Shown one piece after another: positions 1-7,580 of a stretch of 24,213 bases of DNA (the first letter of the stretch is position 1; every line of letters begins with the position of its first letter). This DNA comes from JAAZAI01 sp050942875 (GTDB lineage Bacteria; Verrucomicrobiota; Kiritimatiellia; RFP12; UBA3636). The position numbers and the translations under genes were made by a program. The DNA lies in the NCBI GenBank assembly GCA_050942875.1, contig JBMNOD010000054.1:1-24213 (forward strand). The letters run 5' to 3'. Below the pieces are notes generated by a model, which worked only from the letters and a program-made list of their open reading frames with translations, was not told the DNA's origin and made no database searches.

Positions 1-20
1 CCCTGTTTTGCGGGAGATTT
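1..20. repeat. left terminal inverted repeat of the IS
   Basis: CCCTGTTTTGCGGGAGATTT matches the reverse complement of 1352-1371 at 16 of 20 positions, with the outer CCCT and the inner AGATTT identical. Confidence 0.7.
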
Positions 21-107
21 TTTTGCGAGGTTTTCCGAAGTGCTGGAATGAAGCGGAAAAACGGCGATAATTTTCCGCTTGCCTTATCAAGACCGTCTTG
101 ATGGAAC

Positions 108-1126
108 ATGCGTCCCATGAGACCGAAAACCCCTGCACAATGGAAAATCCCCTACGAAATCTCCCCGGACCCCATTCCCGGCACCGTGACCGGCCTTGGC
201 GGCATGGCGGTGGCCTCCCGCGTCTTCCGCGGCATGGAGCTTCCCGGCGCGTGCGACGCGAACCTCGGCGCCCTGCGCCGCATCAAGCTCGGCTTCACGG
301 CGGGCGAGTTCGTCGAGTCGACGGCGTGCGCGCTGATGCTCGGCGCGGGATGCGTGGAGGACGTGGATCGGCTGAGGGAGGATCCGGCGGTGTCGAAGAT
401 GCTGGGCTTCAAGGCGCCGAGCTCCCGCGCCCTTCTCGACTGGCTCGAGCGCTTCCACGACGCGGAGGCGGCCCGCGGGGCAGGATCGACTACGCGATCA
501 GCGTCCGGATGGTCCCGGAAGTGGCGACCGCCGCGCGCCGCGTCCCCGAGGCCGCGTGGAAGACGTTCGACCGCGAATCGGACGGCACGCTCAAGCAGTG
601 GGCCGAGCTCGACTACGTGCCCGGCCTGCGCTCGGAGGACAAGCACGCCCGCCCCCGGCGCTGCATCGGGCTTCGCTTCCTCAAGCCCCAGGGCGATCTC
701 TTCGACGACGGGAACGACCGCAGGCACTTCGCCGTGGCGACCAACCGGGCGGAGTCGGGCGAAAAAGTCGTCGAGTGGCACCGCGGGAAGGCGGGCACGG
801 TCGAGCACGTCCATGACGAAATGAAGAACGATCTGGCGGCGGCCCGCCCGCCCAGCCAGAAGTTCGGGGCCAACGCGGCCTGGTTCGCGCTCAACGCGGT
901 GGCCTACAACATGGCCGCCGCGCTCCGGGCGGCCGACCCGGAGCCTGAGAGCCGCGTGCGGCGCGTGCGCAGCGTGCGCTTCCACGTGCTGACGGTCGGC
1001 GCGCGCCTGTCGCGGCTCAGCCGCAAGATCGTCCTGCGCTTCGCCGCCCCGAAGGATTGGGTGAAGCGCATCCTGGAACTGCTCGAGGCGTTCCCCTGCC
1101 GGGTGCAGCCGACCGAATCGCCGTAG
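108..1126 (+). pseudogene. IS1380-family transposase, internally deleted and frameshifted
   Basis: The N-terminal part (about 124 residues from ATG 108 or 117) and the C-terminal part (about 212 residues ending at 1126) lie in different frames, with the junction near 478-485. The C-terminal part resembles the end of a DDE group 1 (IS1380) transposase: an AISVRMVPEV strand, W-x-E-L-D-Y-V-P-G, then V-E-H-V-H-D-E-M-K-N-D with the likely last catalytic glutamate. Full-length IS1380 transposases have about 430-450 residues, so roughly 100-110 residues are missing. The missing segment is where the first two catalytic aspartates should lie. A simple sequencing indel would not explain it, because material is absent as well as out of frame. 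A 7-bp hairpin (86-92 with 96-102) lies just before the start. Not expected to be active. Confidence 0.75.
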
Positions 1127-1351
1127 CGCAAGGCGAAGGCCGGAACCGAACGGCTCCAGACGGACGGGCGACAGCCCGGCCGCGGCGGAGCCTGCCTGGA
1201 TTTCGCCTGGGAAGGGCGTCCGACGCCCTCCCCAAGGCTGGAAACGCCTGAAAAGACGCAACCAAGGCGTCGATGGAGAGTCGGCGTCCTTCGATTCCCC
1301 TCTCGGCAGCCGTCAAACCACGCTTCCGGCTCCTCGGAACGCTCTCGCGCC

Positions 1352-1371
1352 AAATCTTCCGCAATTTAGGG
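1352..1371. repeat. right terminal inverted repeat of the IS
   Basis: AAATCTTCCGCAATTTAGGG is the inverted partner of bases 1-20. It ends 14 bp before the -35 hexamer of the rubrerythrin promoter, so the element sits directly upstream of that gene without removing the promoter. Confidence 0.7.
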
Positions 1372-1385
1372 TGTCACGAAAGAGC

Positions 1386-1415
1386 TTGCCCTCTTCCGCA
1401 AAAACAGAGTATAGT
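1386..1415 (+). promoter_or_regulatory. putative sigma-70 promoter of rubrerythrin
   Basis: TTGCCC at 1386-1391 and TATAGT at 1410-1415 are 18 bp apart, which predicts a transcript start near 1422 and a leader of about 67 nt before the rubrerythrin ATG at 1489. It lies just outside the IS right end. Call is from hexamer match only. Confidence 0.5.
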
Positions 1416-1488
1416 AGTGCCTTAGATCGCACGCGTGGGGACACATCGGGTGATCCCCTCCCTCAACATGCGAAAGGAAAAACGACAC

Positions 1489-2064
1489 ATGAAATCGATC
1501 AAAGGAACGCAGACCGAGAAGAACCTCCTCACGAGCTTTGCAGGAGAGTCCCAGGCGCGCAACCGCTACACGTTTTTTGCCAGCACCGCCAAGAAGGAAG
1601 GCTACGTGCTGATTTCGGAAATCTTCGCCGAAACGGCTCAGCAGGAAAAAGAGCATGCCGAGCGCATGTTCAAGTGGCTCAAGGGCGGCGACCTCGAAAT
1701 CACCGCGACCTTCCCCGCCGGCAAGATCGGCACCACGGCCGAGAACCTCGAGGCCGCCGCCTGCGGCGAGCGCGAAGAGTGGGCCGATCTCTACCCCGCC
1801 TTCGCCAAGGTCGCCGACGACGAGGGCTTCCCCGAAATCGCCTTGATGTACCGCAAGATCGCCATCGCCGAGAAGTACCACGAAGAGCGCTACCTCAAGC
1901 TCCTCGAGCGCGTGAAGAACGGCACGATGTTCGTGAACGGCGCGCCGACCGTCTGGCGCTGCCGCAACTGCGGCTACCTCCACGAAGGCGCCGAAGCGCC
2001 GGACATCTGCCCGGCCTGCCTCCACGAAAAGGCGCACTTCGAACGCCTCGCCGAGGCGTTCTAA
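1489..2064 (+). CDS. rbr: rubrerythrin
   Basis: A 191-residue cytoplasmic non-heme iron peroxidase that reduces H2O2 and protects anaerobes from oxidative stress. Residues 1-145 form the ferritin-like four-helix domain with diiron ligands visible as E20, E53-x-x-H56, E94 or E97, and E128-x-x-H131. Residues 155-180 form the C-terminal rubredoxin-type site, C158-x2-C161 and C174-x2-C177. Length is normal for a classical rubrerythrin. An in-frame GTG at 1435 would add 18 residues, but ATG 1489 has an AAAGGAA ribosome site at 1473-1479 and gives the usual N-terminus (MKSIKGT). The stop codon shares one base with the rsmD start (TAATG), so the two may be translationally coupled. Electron donor (rubredoxin or an NADH:rubredoxin oxidoreductase) is not encoded here. 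Confidence 0.95.
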   Translation: MKSIKGTQTEKNLLTSFAGESQARNRYTFFASTAKKEGYVLISEIFAETAQQEKEHAERMFKWLKGGDLEITATFPAGKIGTTAENLEAAACGEREEWADLYPAFAKVADDEGFPEIALMYRKIAIAEKYHEERYLKLLERVKNGTMFVNGAPTVWRCRNCGYLHEGAEAPDICPACLHEKAHFERLAEAF

Positions 2065-2627
2065 TGCGAATCGCCGGCGGCCAGATCCTCGGCAGAAGTG
2101 TAAAGACTCCTGCCGCAGGACACGTGCGGCCGACGCAAGATGCAGTCCGGGAAGCCGTCTTCTCCATGCTGGCGAACATCCTTCCCGACTGCGCCTTTCT
2201 CGATCTCTTCGCCGGCTCCGGCTGCGTCGGGATCGAAGCGTGGAGCCGAGGCGCCGCCCGCGTCGTCTGGATCGAGCAAAAGCCCGCCGTCGCCGCCGTG
2301 CTGAGACGCAACGTCGAAACACTCTGCGGCAAGGAAGTCGGCTCCATCCTGCAAACCGACGCCATCGCCTGGCTGGCGAGGTCTGCGCTCGGCAGCGAAT
2401 CATTCGACATCATCTATGTCGACCCGCCATATGACGAGGCACCCGGCTTCGTCCGCCGAGTCCTCGACCTGCTGCCCGCATCCGGGCGCCTCGCCCCCGG
2501 TGGCTTTCTCGTCATCGAGCAACGCGCCACCGCCCCCGCCCCGGAAGCCCCGGGCTGGAAACTCATCACCCAACGCCGATACGGTCAAACCGGAATTTTG
2601 ATTCTTCGCAGGCTCAAGGAGGCCTGA
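2064..2627 (+). CDS. rsmD: 16S rRNA (guanine966-N2)-methyltransferase RsmD
   Basis: 187 residues; uses S-adenosylmethionine to methylate G966 of 16S rRNA in the small subunit. The N-terminus MRIAGGQILGR is typical of the family. The SAM-binding motif I (LDLFAGSGCV) is at residues 46-55, and the catalytic DPPY of N6/N2-type methylases is at 120-123, preceded by IIYV. The start overlaps the rubrerythrin stop by one base. The last codons carry the AAGGAGG ribosome site of coaD, so rsmD and coaD are adjacent as in many bacteria. Nothing looks broken. Confidence 0.93.
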   Translation: MRIAGGQILGRSVKTPAAGHVRPTQDAVREAVFSMLANILPDCAFLDLFAGSGCVGIEAWSRGAARVVWIEQKPAVAAVLRRNVETLCGKEVGSILQTDAIAWLARSALGSESFDIIYVDPPYDEAPGFVRRVLDLLPASGRLAPGGFLVIEQRATAPAPEAPGWKLITQRRYGQTGILILRRLKEA

Positions 2628-2631
2628 CGCC

Positions 2632-3147
2632 ATGCTCAAACCCAACAGCATCGTCTATCCCGGCACCTTCGACCCACTCACCCTGGGGCATCTCGACCTG
2701 CTCGAACGCGCCCGGGGGCTCTTCGATCACGTCATTGTGGCCATCTCCGCCAACACCACCAAGGCCGGCTGGATGTTCTCCGCCGCCGAGCGTCTGGAAA
2801 TGGTGAACGAGGTCATCGAAGGCATGGACAACGTCTCCGCCATGGTCATGGATGGCCTGCTCGTCGACTTCGTCCGCCGTTGCGGCGCACGCGTCGTCCT
2901 GCGCGGCCTGCGGGCGTACAGCGACTTCGAATACGAATTCCAGATGGCGCTCACCAACCGCAAGCTGGCTCCGGAAATCGAAACGATCTTCATGATGCCC
3001 AAGGAAAACCACAGCTACGTGAGCTCCAGCACCGTCCGCGAGGTCTCCCGCTACGCCGGCGACACGAGCATCTTCGTCCCGCCCGCCGTCCAGCGCCACC
3101 TCGAGCGCCGGGTCGTGATCGACTGCCTCAACACAAAAACGCCATGA
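2632..3147 (+). CDS. coaD: phosphopantetheine adenylyltransferase
   Basis: 171 residues. Catalyses ATP + 4'-phosphopantetheine to dephospho-CoA + PPi, the penultimate step of coenzyme A synthesis. The nucleotidyltransferase (T/H)xGH signature is seen as G11-T-F-D-P-x-T-L-G-H20, and the second motif SSSTVRE at 131-137 corresponds to the ISSTxxR loop. Length is slightly above the usual 160 residues. A strong AAGGAGG at 2616-2622, inside the end of rsmD, sets the ATG at 2632. The stop overlaps the start of the next gene (ATGA). It supplies the pantetheine precursor also needed by acyl carrier protein, in keeping with the plsX-fabH genes downstream. Confidence 0.95.
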   Translation: MLKPNSIVYPGTFDPLTLGHLDLLERARGLFDHVIVAISANTTKAGWMFSAAERLEMVNEVIEGMDNVSAMVMDGLLVDFVRRCGARVVLRGLRAYSDFEYEFQMALTNRKLAPEIETIFMMPKENHSYVSSSTVREVSRYAGDTSIFVPPAVQRHLERRVVIDCLNTKTP

Positions 3148-3737
3148 TCCTGCAGACGGCCAACCTCACCGAAACCGCCGCAAGTTTTTCCGGCGAAGAG
3201 CCCATCGACGTCTTCGACTGGAAAGACGACGGATCGGAGATCGTCCACCCGGCAACCCCCCTGCGCTGGAGCTTCGACGCCCGGGTCTTCGGAGACGAAC
3301 TGCTGATCGACGGGCATGCCTCGGCTCGCTTCGAAGGGGTGTGCGCTCGATGCGGACGCCCCATCGCACTGGAACTCTCGGAACCGCTCTGCTTTTCAAG
3401 GCAGCTCCCGGAGGAAAGCGCGGAAGTTGACTTGACTTCCGACCTCAGAGAAGCTATCCTACTTGCCCTTCCAAACCACCCGGTCTGCGACCCCGAATGC
3501 AAAGGCCTGTGCCCCCGCTGCGGAACATCGCTGGCCGCAGGCCCCTGCCCGTGCGTCGATGCCGTGGCCGCCGGAGCCTGGGATGTCCTCGACCGCCTGA
3601 TTTCACAGAAACCCTCAACACAAACGAATACGGAGCCCTCCCATGGCCGTACCCAAACGCAAAAAATCAAAAATGCGCGTCCGCATGCGCCGCGCACAGA
3701 AAAAGGCCGAAATCGCCAGCGTGAGCACCTGCCCTGA
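3144..3737 (+). CDS. DUF177/YceD family protein
   Basis: 197 residues as read from ATG 3144, which overlaps the coaD stop. The DUF177 (YceD) family nearly always sits just upstream of rpmF; roles in 23S rRNA accumulation or ribosome assembly have been reported for some members, but the biochemical function is not settled. Two cysteine clusters are visible: C67-x2-C70 and C115-x3-C119-x3-C123-x2-C126, consistent with metal binding. Family similarity appears to end near residue 155 (A-W-D-V-L-D-R-L-I). No stop follows, so residues from about 167 to 197 are a second-frame reading of the first half of rpmF, a 95-nt overlap. The tail may be genuine or the result of a lost stop codon. Confidence 0.8.
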   Translation: MILQTANLTETAASFSGEEPIDVFDWKDDGSEIVHPATPLRWSFDARVFGDELLIDGHASARFEGVCARCGRPIALELSEPLCFSRQLPEESAEVDLTSDLREAILLALPNHPVCDPECKGLCPRCGTSLAAGPCPCVDAVAAGAWDVLDRLISQKPSTQTNTEPSHGRTQTQKIKNARPHAPRTEKGRNRQREHLP

Positions 3738-3834
3738 GTGCAACGCACCGGCGGAATCCCACCGCGCCTGCAAGCAATGCGGCATGTACCGCGGTCGCAA
3801 GGTCCTGACGATCAAGACCAAGGACGAGGATTAG
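3643..3834 (+). CDS. rpmF: 50S ribosomal protein bL32
   Basis: 63 residues. Starts MAVPKRKKSKMRVRMRRA, the classic bL32 N-terminus, and carries a zinc ribbon C30-x2-C33 and C43-x2-C46 (the C+ form, usually zinc bound). It belongs to the large ribosomal subunit near the exit tunnel. GGAG at 3632-3635 lies 7 nt before the ATG, inside the upstream DUF177 frame. Half of this small gene is also read by the DUF177 tail. plsX follows after 13 nt, giving the common rpmF-plsX-fabH order that links ribosome and lipid synthesis. Confidence 0.95.
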   Translation: MAVPKRKKSKMRVRMRRAQKKAEIASVSTCPECNAPAESHRACKQCGMYRGRKVLTIKTKDED

Positions 3835-3847
3835 GCAGGATCCGTCC

Positions 3848-4861
3848 ATGCGGATCGCGGTCGATGCCATGGGCGGCGATTTCGCCCCCCGCGAAATCGT
3901 CAAAGGCGCTGTCGAGGCCTCTCGGAAACTCCCCGAGGACCTCGTCATTATATTGGTTGGCGACGAAACCGCCATCCTGGCGGAGCTTGCCGCAAATCGC
4001 GCCAAGCCCTCCGAGCGAATCCGCATCGTCCACACCACGCAGGTAATCGCCATGGGCGAGCCCCCGGCCCAGGCCGTCCGCGCCAAGCGCGACTCGTCGA
4101 TCTACCGCGGCATGGAGCTGGTCAAAAACGGCGAAGCAGATGCATTCCTCTCCGCCGGAAGCACCGGCGCCATGGTCGCCGCCGCAATTTTCGTCCTGAG
4201 GCGCATCCCCGGCGTCAAACGCCCCGCCATCGGCACCATCCTGCCCACGCTCGGGCGCCCCGTCCTGCTCATCGACGCAGGAGCGAACATCGATTGCGAC
4301 GAAATCGAACTCGAACAGTTCGCCCTGATGGGAAGCCTCTACTCCCAAGCCATTCTCGGGCAGGACACCCCCGCCGTGGGCCTGCTGAGCATCGGCGAAG
4401 AGGAGCTCAAAGGCAACGACGTCACCCGAAAGACCTTCGACCGCCTCCGCGGCAACGAGAAAATCAACTTCCGCGGCAACGTCGAAGGCCACGACATCCT
4501 CAAGGGGGAAACCGACGTCGTCGTCTGCGACGGTTTCGTCGGCAACGTGCTGCTCAAGACGGTCGAAAGCGCAGCCCGCACCATCACCCACTGGATGAAA
4601 CAGGAATTCAAGGCCAACCCCCTCAGACTTCTCGGCACCGTCTGCCTCTCCGGCGCATTGCGCAGCATGAAGAAGCGCCTCGATCCAAACATCTACGGCG
4701 GCGCCCCGCTCCTCGGCGTCAACGGCACCGTCATCATCACCCACGGCTCGTCGTCCCACAAGGCCATCTTCCATGCCATCCGGGTCTCCGCCGAAGCCAC
4801 CCGGACGCACGTGCATTCCAAAATCTCAGACCAACTGGCATCCATCGCACGCCAGCCCTAG
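3848..4861 (+). CDS. plsX: phosphate acyltransferase PlsX
   Basis: 337 residues, full length. Converts acyl-ACP and phosphate to acyl phosphate, the donor used by PlsY in the first acylation of glycerol-3-phosphate. Family marks: N-terminal IAVDAMGGDFAP (3-14), the glycine-rich SAGSTGAMV (102-110), DAGAN in the middle of the chain, and VCDGFVGNVLLK. A peripheral membrane-associated cytoplasmic enzyme with no signal peptide. Start ATG 3848 is preceded by a weak AGGCAGGA. Lies 13 nt after rpmF and 39 nt before fabH, probably one transcript. Confidence 0.95.
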   Translation: MRIAVDAMGGDFAPREIVKGAVEASRKLPEDLVIILVGDETAILAELAANRAKPSERIRIVHTTQVIAMGEPPAQAVRAKRDSSIYRGMELVKNGEADAFLSAGSTGAMVAAAIFVLRRIPGVKRPAIGTILPTLGRPVLLIDAGANIDCDEIELEQFALMGSLYSQAILGQDTPAVGLLSIGEEELKGNDVTRKTFDRLRGNEKINFRGNVEGHDILKGETDVVVCDGFVGNVLLKTVESAARTITHWMKQEFKANPLRLLGTVCLSGALRSMKKRLDPNIYGGAPLLGVNGTVIITHGSSSHKAIFHAIRVSAEATRTHVHSKISDQLASIARQP

Positions 4862-4900
4862 GCTGACGCGCACTCCGGCGCAGCCCTTGGGAGACGCAAC

Positions 4901-5914
4901 ATGACCTCCTCTCTTTCCATTTCCAACAAAACCGCCGTCATCTCCGGAATCGGCATCTGGGTTCCGGAAAAGACGATCACCAACGACGACCTCTCCAAGA
5001 TCGTCGACACAACCGACGAGTGGATCACCACCCGCACCGGCATCCGCGAACGCCGCATCGCCGCCCCCGACGAAACCTGCTCGGAAATGGCCGCCAAGGC
5101 CGCCGAGAACGCCCTCCGCAATGCCGGCGCCGCGCCGGACGAAATCGACCTGCTCGTCGTCGCCACCATCACGGCCGACCACAGCACCCCCTCCACCGCC
5201 TGCCTCGTGCAACCCAAGGTCGGCCTCGTCAACGCGACCTGCTTCGACATCTCCGCCGCCTGCTCGGGCTTCGTCTTCGCCCTCGACATCGCCCGCCAGT
5301 ACATCCTCACCGGCGCGGCCCGAAAAGCCATGGTCGTCGGCGCCGAAAAAATGAGCGCCATCCTCGACTGGCAGGATCGCAGCACGTGCGTGATCTTCGG
5401 CGACGGCGCAGGCGCCGTCGTCCTCGAAGCCGGCTCCGGCAACAGCCGCGGCGTCATTTCCAACTGCATGGGCTCGGACGGCACCCTCGCAAACCTCATC
5501 CGCGTCGAAGCCGGCGGCTCCACCCTTCCCGCCTCCGCCGACACCGTCCAGAACCGCCAGCATTTCATCAAGATGGAAGGCAACCAGGTCTTCAAGTCCG
5601 CCGTCCGCGGCATGGCCGAAATCGCCGAAAAGGCCGTCGCCCAGGCCGGCATCGCAATGGCCGACGTCAAGGCCGTCGTCCCACACCAGGCCAACGTGCG
5701 CATCATCAGCGCCATCGCCGACAAGCTCGCGCTCCCGATGGACAAGGTCGTCCTCAACCTCGACCGCTACGGCAACACCACCGCCGCCTCCATCCCCCTC
5801 GCCCTCGACGAGGCCGTTCGCGACGGCCGCATCCAGGACGGCGACTTCATCCTCCTCGTCGCCTTCGGCGCCGGCCTCACCTGGGGCGCCACCGTCGTCC
5901 AGTGGGGACTGTAG
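4901..5914 (+). CDS. fabH: beta-ketoacyl-ACP synthase III
   Basis: 337 residues. Condenses acetyl-CoA (or a branched acyl-CoA) with malonyl-ACP to start type II fatty-acid synthesis. The catalytic triad is visible: C121 in ISAACSGF, H262 in VPHQAN and N292 in YGNTTAAS. ATG 4901 is preceded by TTGGGAGA at a suitable distance; the protein carries about ten more residues before the conserved SGIGIWVPE than E. coli FabH. No fabD, fabG or acpP follows; instead the gene ends 9 nt from a convergent transporter gene, so the fatty-acid run stops here. No obvious terminator was seen between them. Confidence 0.95.
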   Translation: MTSSLSISNKTAVISGIGIWVPEKTITNDDLSKIVDTTDEWITTRTGIRERRIAAPDETCSEMAAKAAENALRNAGAAPDEIDLLVVATITADHSTPSTACLVQPKVGLVNATCFDISAACSGFVFALDIARQYILTGAARKAMVVGAEKMSAILDWQDRSTCVIFGDGAGAVVLEAGSGNSRGVISNCMGSDGTLANLIRVEAGGSTLPASADTVQNRQHFIKMEGNQVFKSAVRGMAEIAEKAVAQAGIAMADVKAVVPHQANVRIISAIADKLALPMDKVVLNLDRYGNTTAASIPLALDEAVRDGRIQDGDFILLVAFGAGLTWGATVVQWGL

Positions 5915-5923
5915 CTTCAAGCT

Positions 5924-6340
5924 TTACAGCACCATCAAAAGCGTGCCGGCTCCAATCAGGACGCAGCCGATGATGGATTGAAGGGAGACTTGTTCGCCCA
6001 GAAAAACGAAGGCCAGCACAATGGTGATCACGATGCTCAGCTTGTCGATGGGCACGACCTTCGACACATCGCCCATTTGCAACGCCGCGTAATAGCAGAG
6101 CCACGATCCACCGGTGGCAAGCCCGGAGAGGATCAAGAACAGCCAGCTCTTCTGCGCGATTTGCCCAATCCCGCCCTGGGCCTGCGCGATGAAAACCATG
6201 CCCCACGCCATGACCAGCACGACCGTTGTGCGGATGGCCGTGGCCAGGTTGGAATTGACGCCTTCGATGCCAATCTTGGCGAGGATCGACGTCAGCGCGG
6301 CAAAAATCGCTGAAAGAAATGCGAGAACCAACCACGTCAT
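5924..6340 (-). CDS. half-size EamA/DMT-superfamily transporter
   Basis: 138 residues with about four to five hydrophobic helices: an N-terminal helix MTWLVLAFLSAIFAALTS, a second around TVVLVMAWGMVFIA, a third LFLILSGLATGGSWLCYYAAL and a C-terminal pair. It ends in the EamA-type segment K-L-S-I-V-I-T-I-V-L-A-F-V-F-L-G-E. This length is that of single-EamA-domain proteins that would need to dimerise. Substrate is unknown. ATG 6340 was chosen over an upstream TTG at 6376 because it gives the usual MTW start directly before the first helix. It lies 77 nt downstream of nspC on the same strand, so a polyamine-related role is conceivable but unproven. Confidence 0.75.
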   Translation of the reverse strand: MTWLVLAFLSAIFAALTSILAKIGIEGVNSNLATAIRTTVVLVMAWGMVFIAQAQGGIGQIAQKSWLFLILSGLATGGSWLCYYAALQMGDVSKVVPIDKLSIVITIVLAFVFLGEQVSLQSIIGCVLIGAGTLLMVL

Positions 6341-6417
6341 GTTTTGGCCTTTTGTTTGAAATGATTTGGACGCCAACCCCTAGAACCCATGCACACCCGA
6401 CTCACGCAATCACGCGG

Positions 6418-7575
6418 CTACGACAACCGCCCCTTGAAGTCTTCGTACCCGAAGCTTTTGACCCGCTTGATCTCGCCATTCGTTCGGCGCAGGACGATCG
6501 ACGGCAGGTTGACGCCGTTGAACGTGTTGTTCTTGACCATGGTGTAGTGCGCCATGTCCGTGAACACGAGCCGGTCGCCCTCCTGGAGCTTCCGGTCGAA
6601 GGAATACGCGCCGATCACATCGCCCGCCAGGCAGGTCGGCCCGCCGAGGCGGTACGTGTGCGCCTTCTCCCCCTCCCGCCCCGAGCCAATGATCATGGGC
6701 CGGTACGGCATCTCCAGGACGTCCGGCATGTGGCAGGCGGCCGACGTGTCGAGGATCGCCACCGGGATGTCGTATTCATTGACGTCCAGGACGGACGCCA
6801 CCAGGAAGCCCGTGTCGAGCGCGATCGCCTCGCCCGGCTCCAGATAGACCTGCACGTGGTACGTGTCCTGGATGCGGCGGATGCACGCCACCAGCTTGTC
6901 GATGTCGTAGCCCGGGCGCGTGATGTGGTGCCCGCCCCCGAAGTTGATCCAGTCCATGCGGTGCATCAGGTCGCCGAACCGGGCCTCCAGATGCGGGAGC
7001 GTCCGCTCCAGCACATCCGCCCCCTGCTCGCACATCGTGTGGAAGTGCAGCCCGCTGATGCCGTCCAGCTCGGCCTCGTCGAGGTGCTCCCGCCGGATGC
7101 CCAGGCGCGACCCGGGCGCGCACGGGTTGTAAAGCTCCGTCTCGACCTCCGAATAGCCGTGGTTGACGCGCAGCCCGCACGCGATCCGCCGTGGCGCCGT
7201 CTTCACCCTGCCCCGGAACTTGCGCCACTGGTTCATGGAGTTGAACACGATGCAGTCGCAAATCTCCAGAATCTCGCCGAAGTCGGCGTCGTCGAAGGCG
7301 GGGTTGAAGATGTGCACTTCGCCCCCCATCTCCTCGCGCCCCAGCCGCGCCTCGAACAGCGAGCTCGCCGTCGTCCCCGCCAAATACCGGCCGATCAGCG
7401 GATACACGCTGAACATCGAAAAGCCCTTCTGCGCCAGCAGAATCTTGCACCCCGACCTCAAGCTCACCGACTCCAGCGTCTCAAGATTGCGGATGAGAAG
7501 CCGTTCATCGACGATGTAAAACGGCGTTTTTATTGCTTCGCATCCAACAATGCCCTGTTCATAGTTGATGTCCAT
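6418..7575 (-). CDS. nspC: carboxynorspermidine/carboxyspermidine decarboxylase
   Basis: 385 residues. A PLP-dependent, alanine-racemase-fold decarboxylase that turns carboxyspermidine (or carboxynorspermidine) into spermidine (or norspermidine). The PLP lysine is K50 in ILLAQKGFS. The phosphate-binding glycine run is FGGGHH at 212-217, E-P-G-E-A is at 246-250, and the C-terminal active-site cysteine is C315 in GPTCLAGD. HFHTMCEQ at 178-184 is a NspC-type signature that separates it from ornithine and diaminopimelate decarboxylases. The start lies 5 nt after the stop of the 503-residue gene upstream, so it is probably co-transcribed with it. Its usual partner, the dehydrogenase, is on the same strand 2.5 kb upstream, beyond an inserted segment. 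Confidence 0.93.
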   Translation of the reverse strand: MDINYEQGIVGCEAIKTPFYIVDERLLIRNLETLESVSLRSGCKILLAQKGFSMFSVYPLIGRYLAGTTASSLFEARLGREEMGGEVHIFNPAFDDADFGEILEICDCIVFNSMNQWRKFRGRVKTAPRRIACGLRVNHGYSEVETELYNPCAPGSRLGIRREHLDEAELDGISGLHFHTMCEQGADVLERTLPHLEARFGDLMHRMDWINFGGGHHITRPGYDIDKLVACIRRIQDTYHVQVYLEPGEAIALDTGFLVASVLDVNEYDIPVAILDTSAACHMPDVLEMPYRPMIIGSGREGEKAHTYRLGGPTCLAGDVIGAYSFDRKLQEGDRLVFTDMAHYTMVKNNTFNGVNLPSIVLRRTNGEIKRVKSFGYEDFKGRLS

Positions 7576-7580
7576 TGAGT

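Larger units (their letters stand above)
1..1371 (+). mobile_element. IS1380-like insertion sequence, decayed
   Basis: The stretch is bounded by imperfect 20-bp inverted repeats (16 of 20 positions match) at 1-20 and 1352-1371 and contains one transposase relic reading inward from the left end. The size (about 1.37 kb) is shorter than a typical IS1380-family element (about 1.6-1.7 kb), which agrees with the internal deletion seen in the transposase. The left end coincides with the window edge, so a target-site duplication cannot be tested. About 245 bp between the transposase stop and the right repeat hold no gene. Since the transposase is broken, the element could move only if an intact copy elsewhere supplied the enzyme. 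Confidence 0.75.

Noticed and set aside
1435..1488. Upstream GTG start for rubrerythrin
   Set aside because: The extra 18 residues are not part of the family and the ribosome site lies inside them, placed for ATG 1489.
3812..5920. Long open frames on the minus strand opposite plsX and fabH
   Set aside because: They are antisense to well-recognised genes and have the low-complexity G/A/V/D-rich composition typical of shadows in GC-rich DNA.
5913..5923. AGCTTCAAGCT palindrome between fabH and the EamA gene
   Set aside because: Stem of five bases with a one-base centre; too weak for a terminator and without a T-run.
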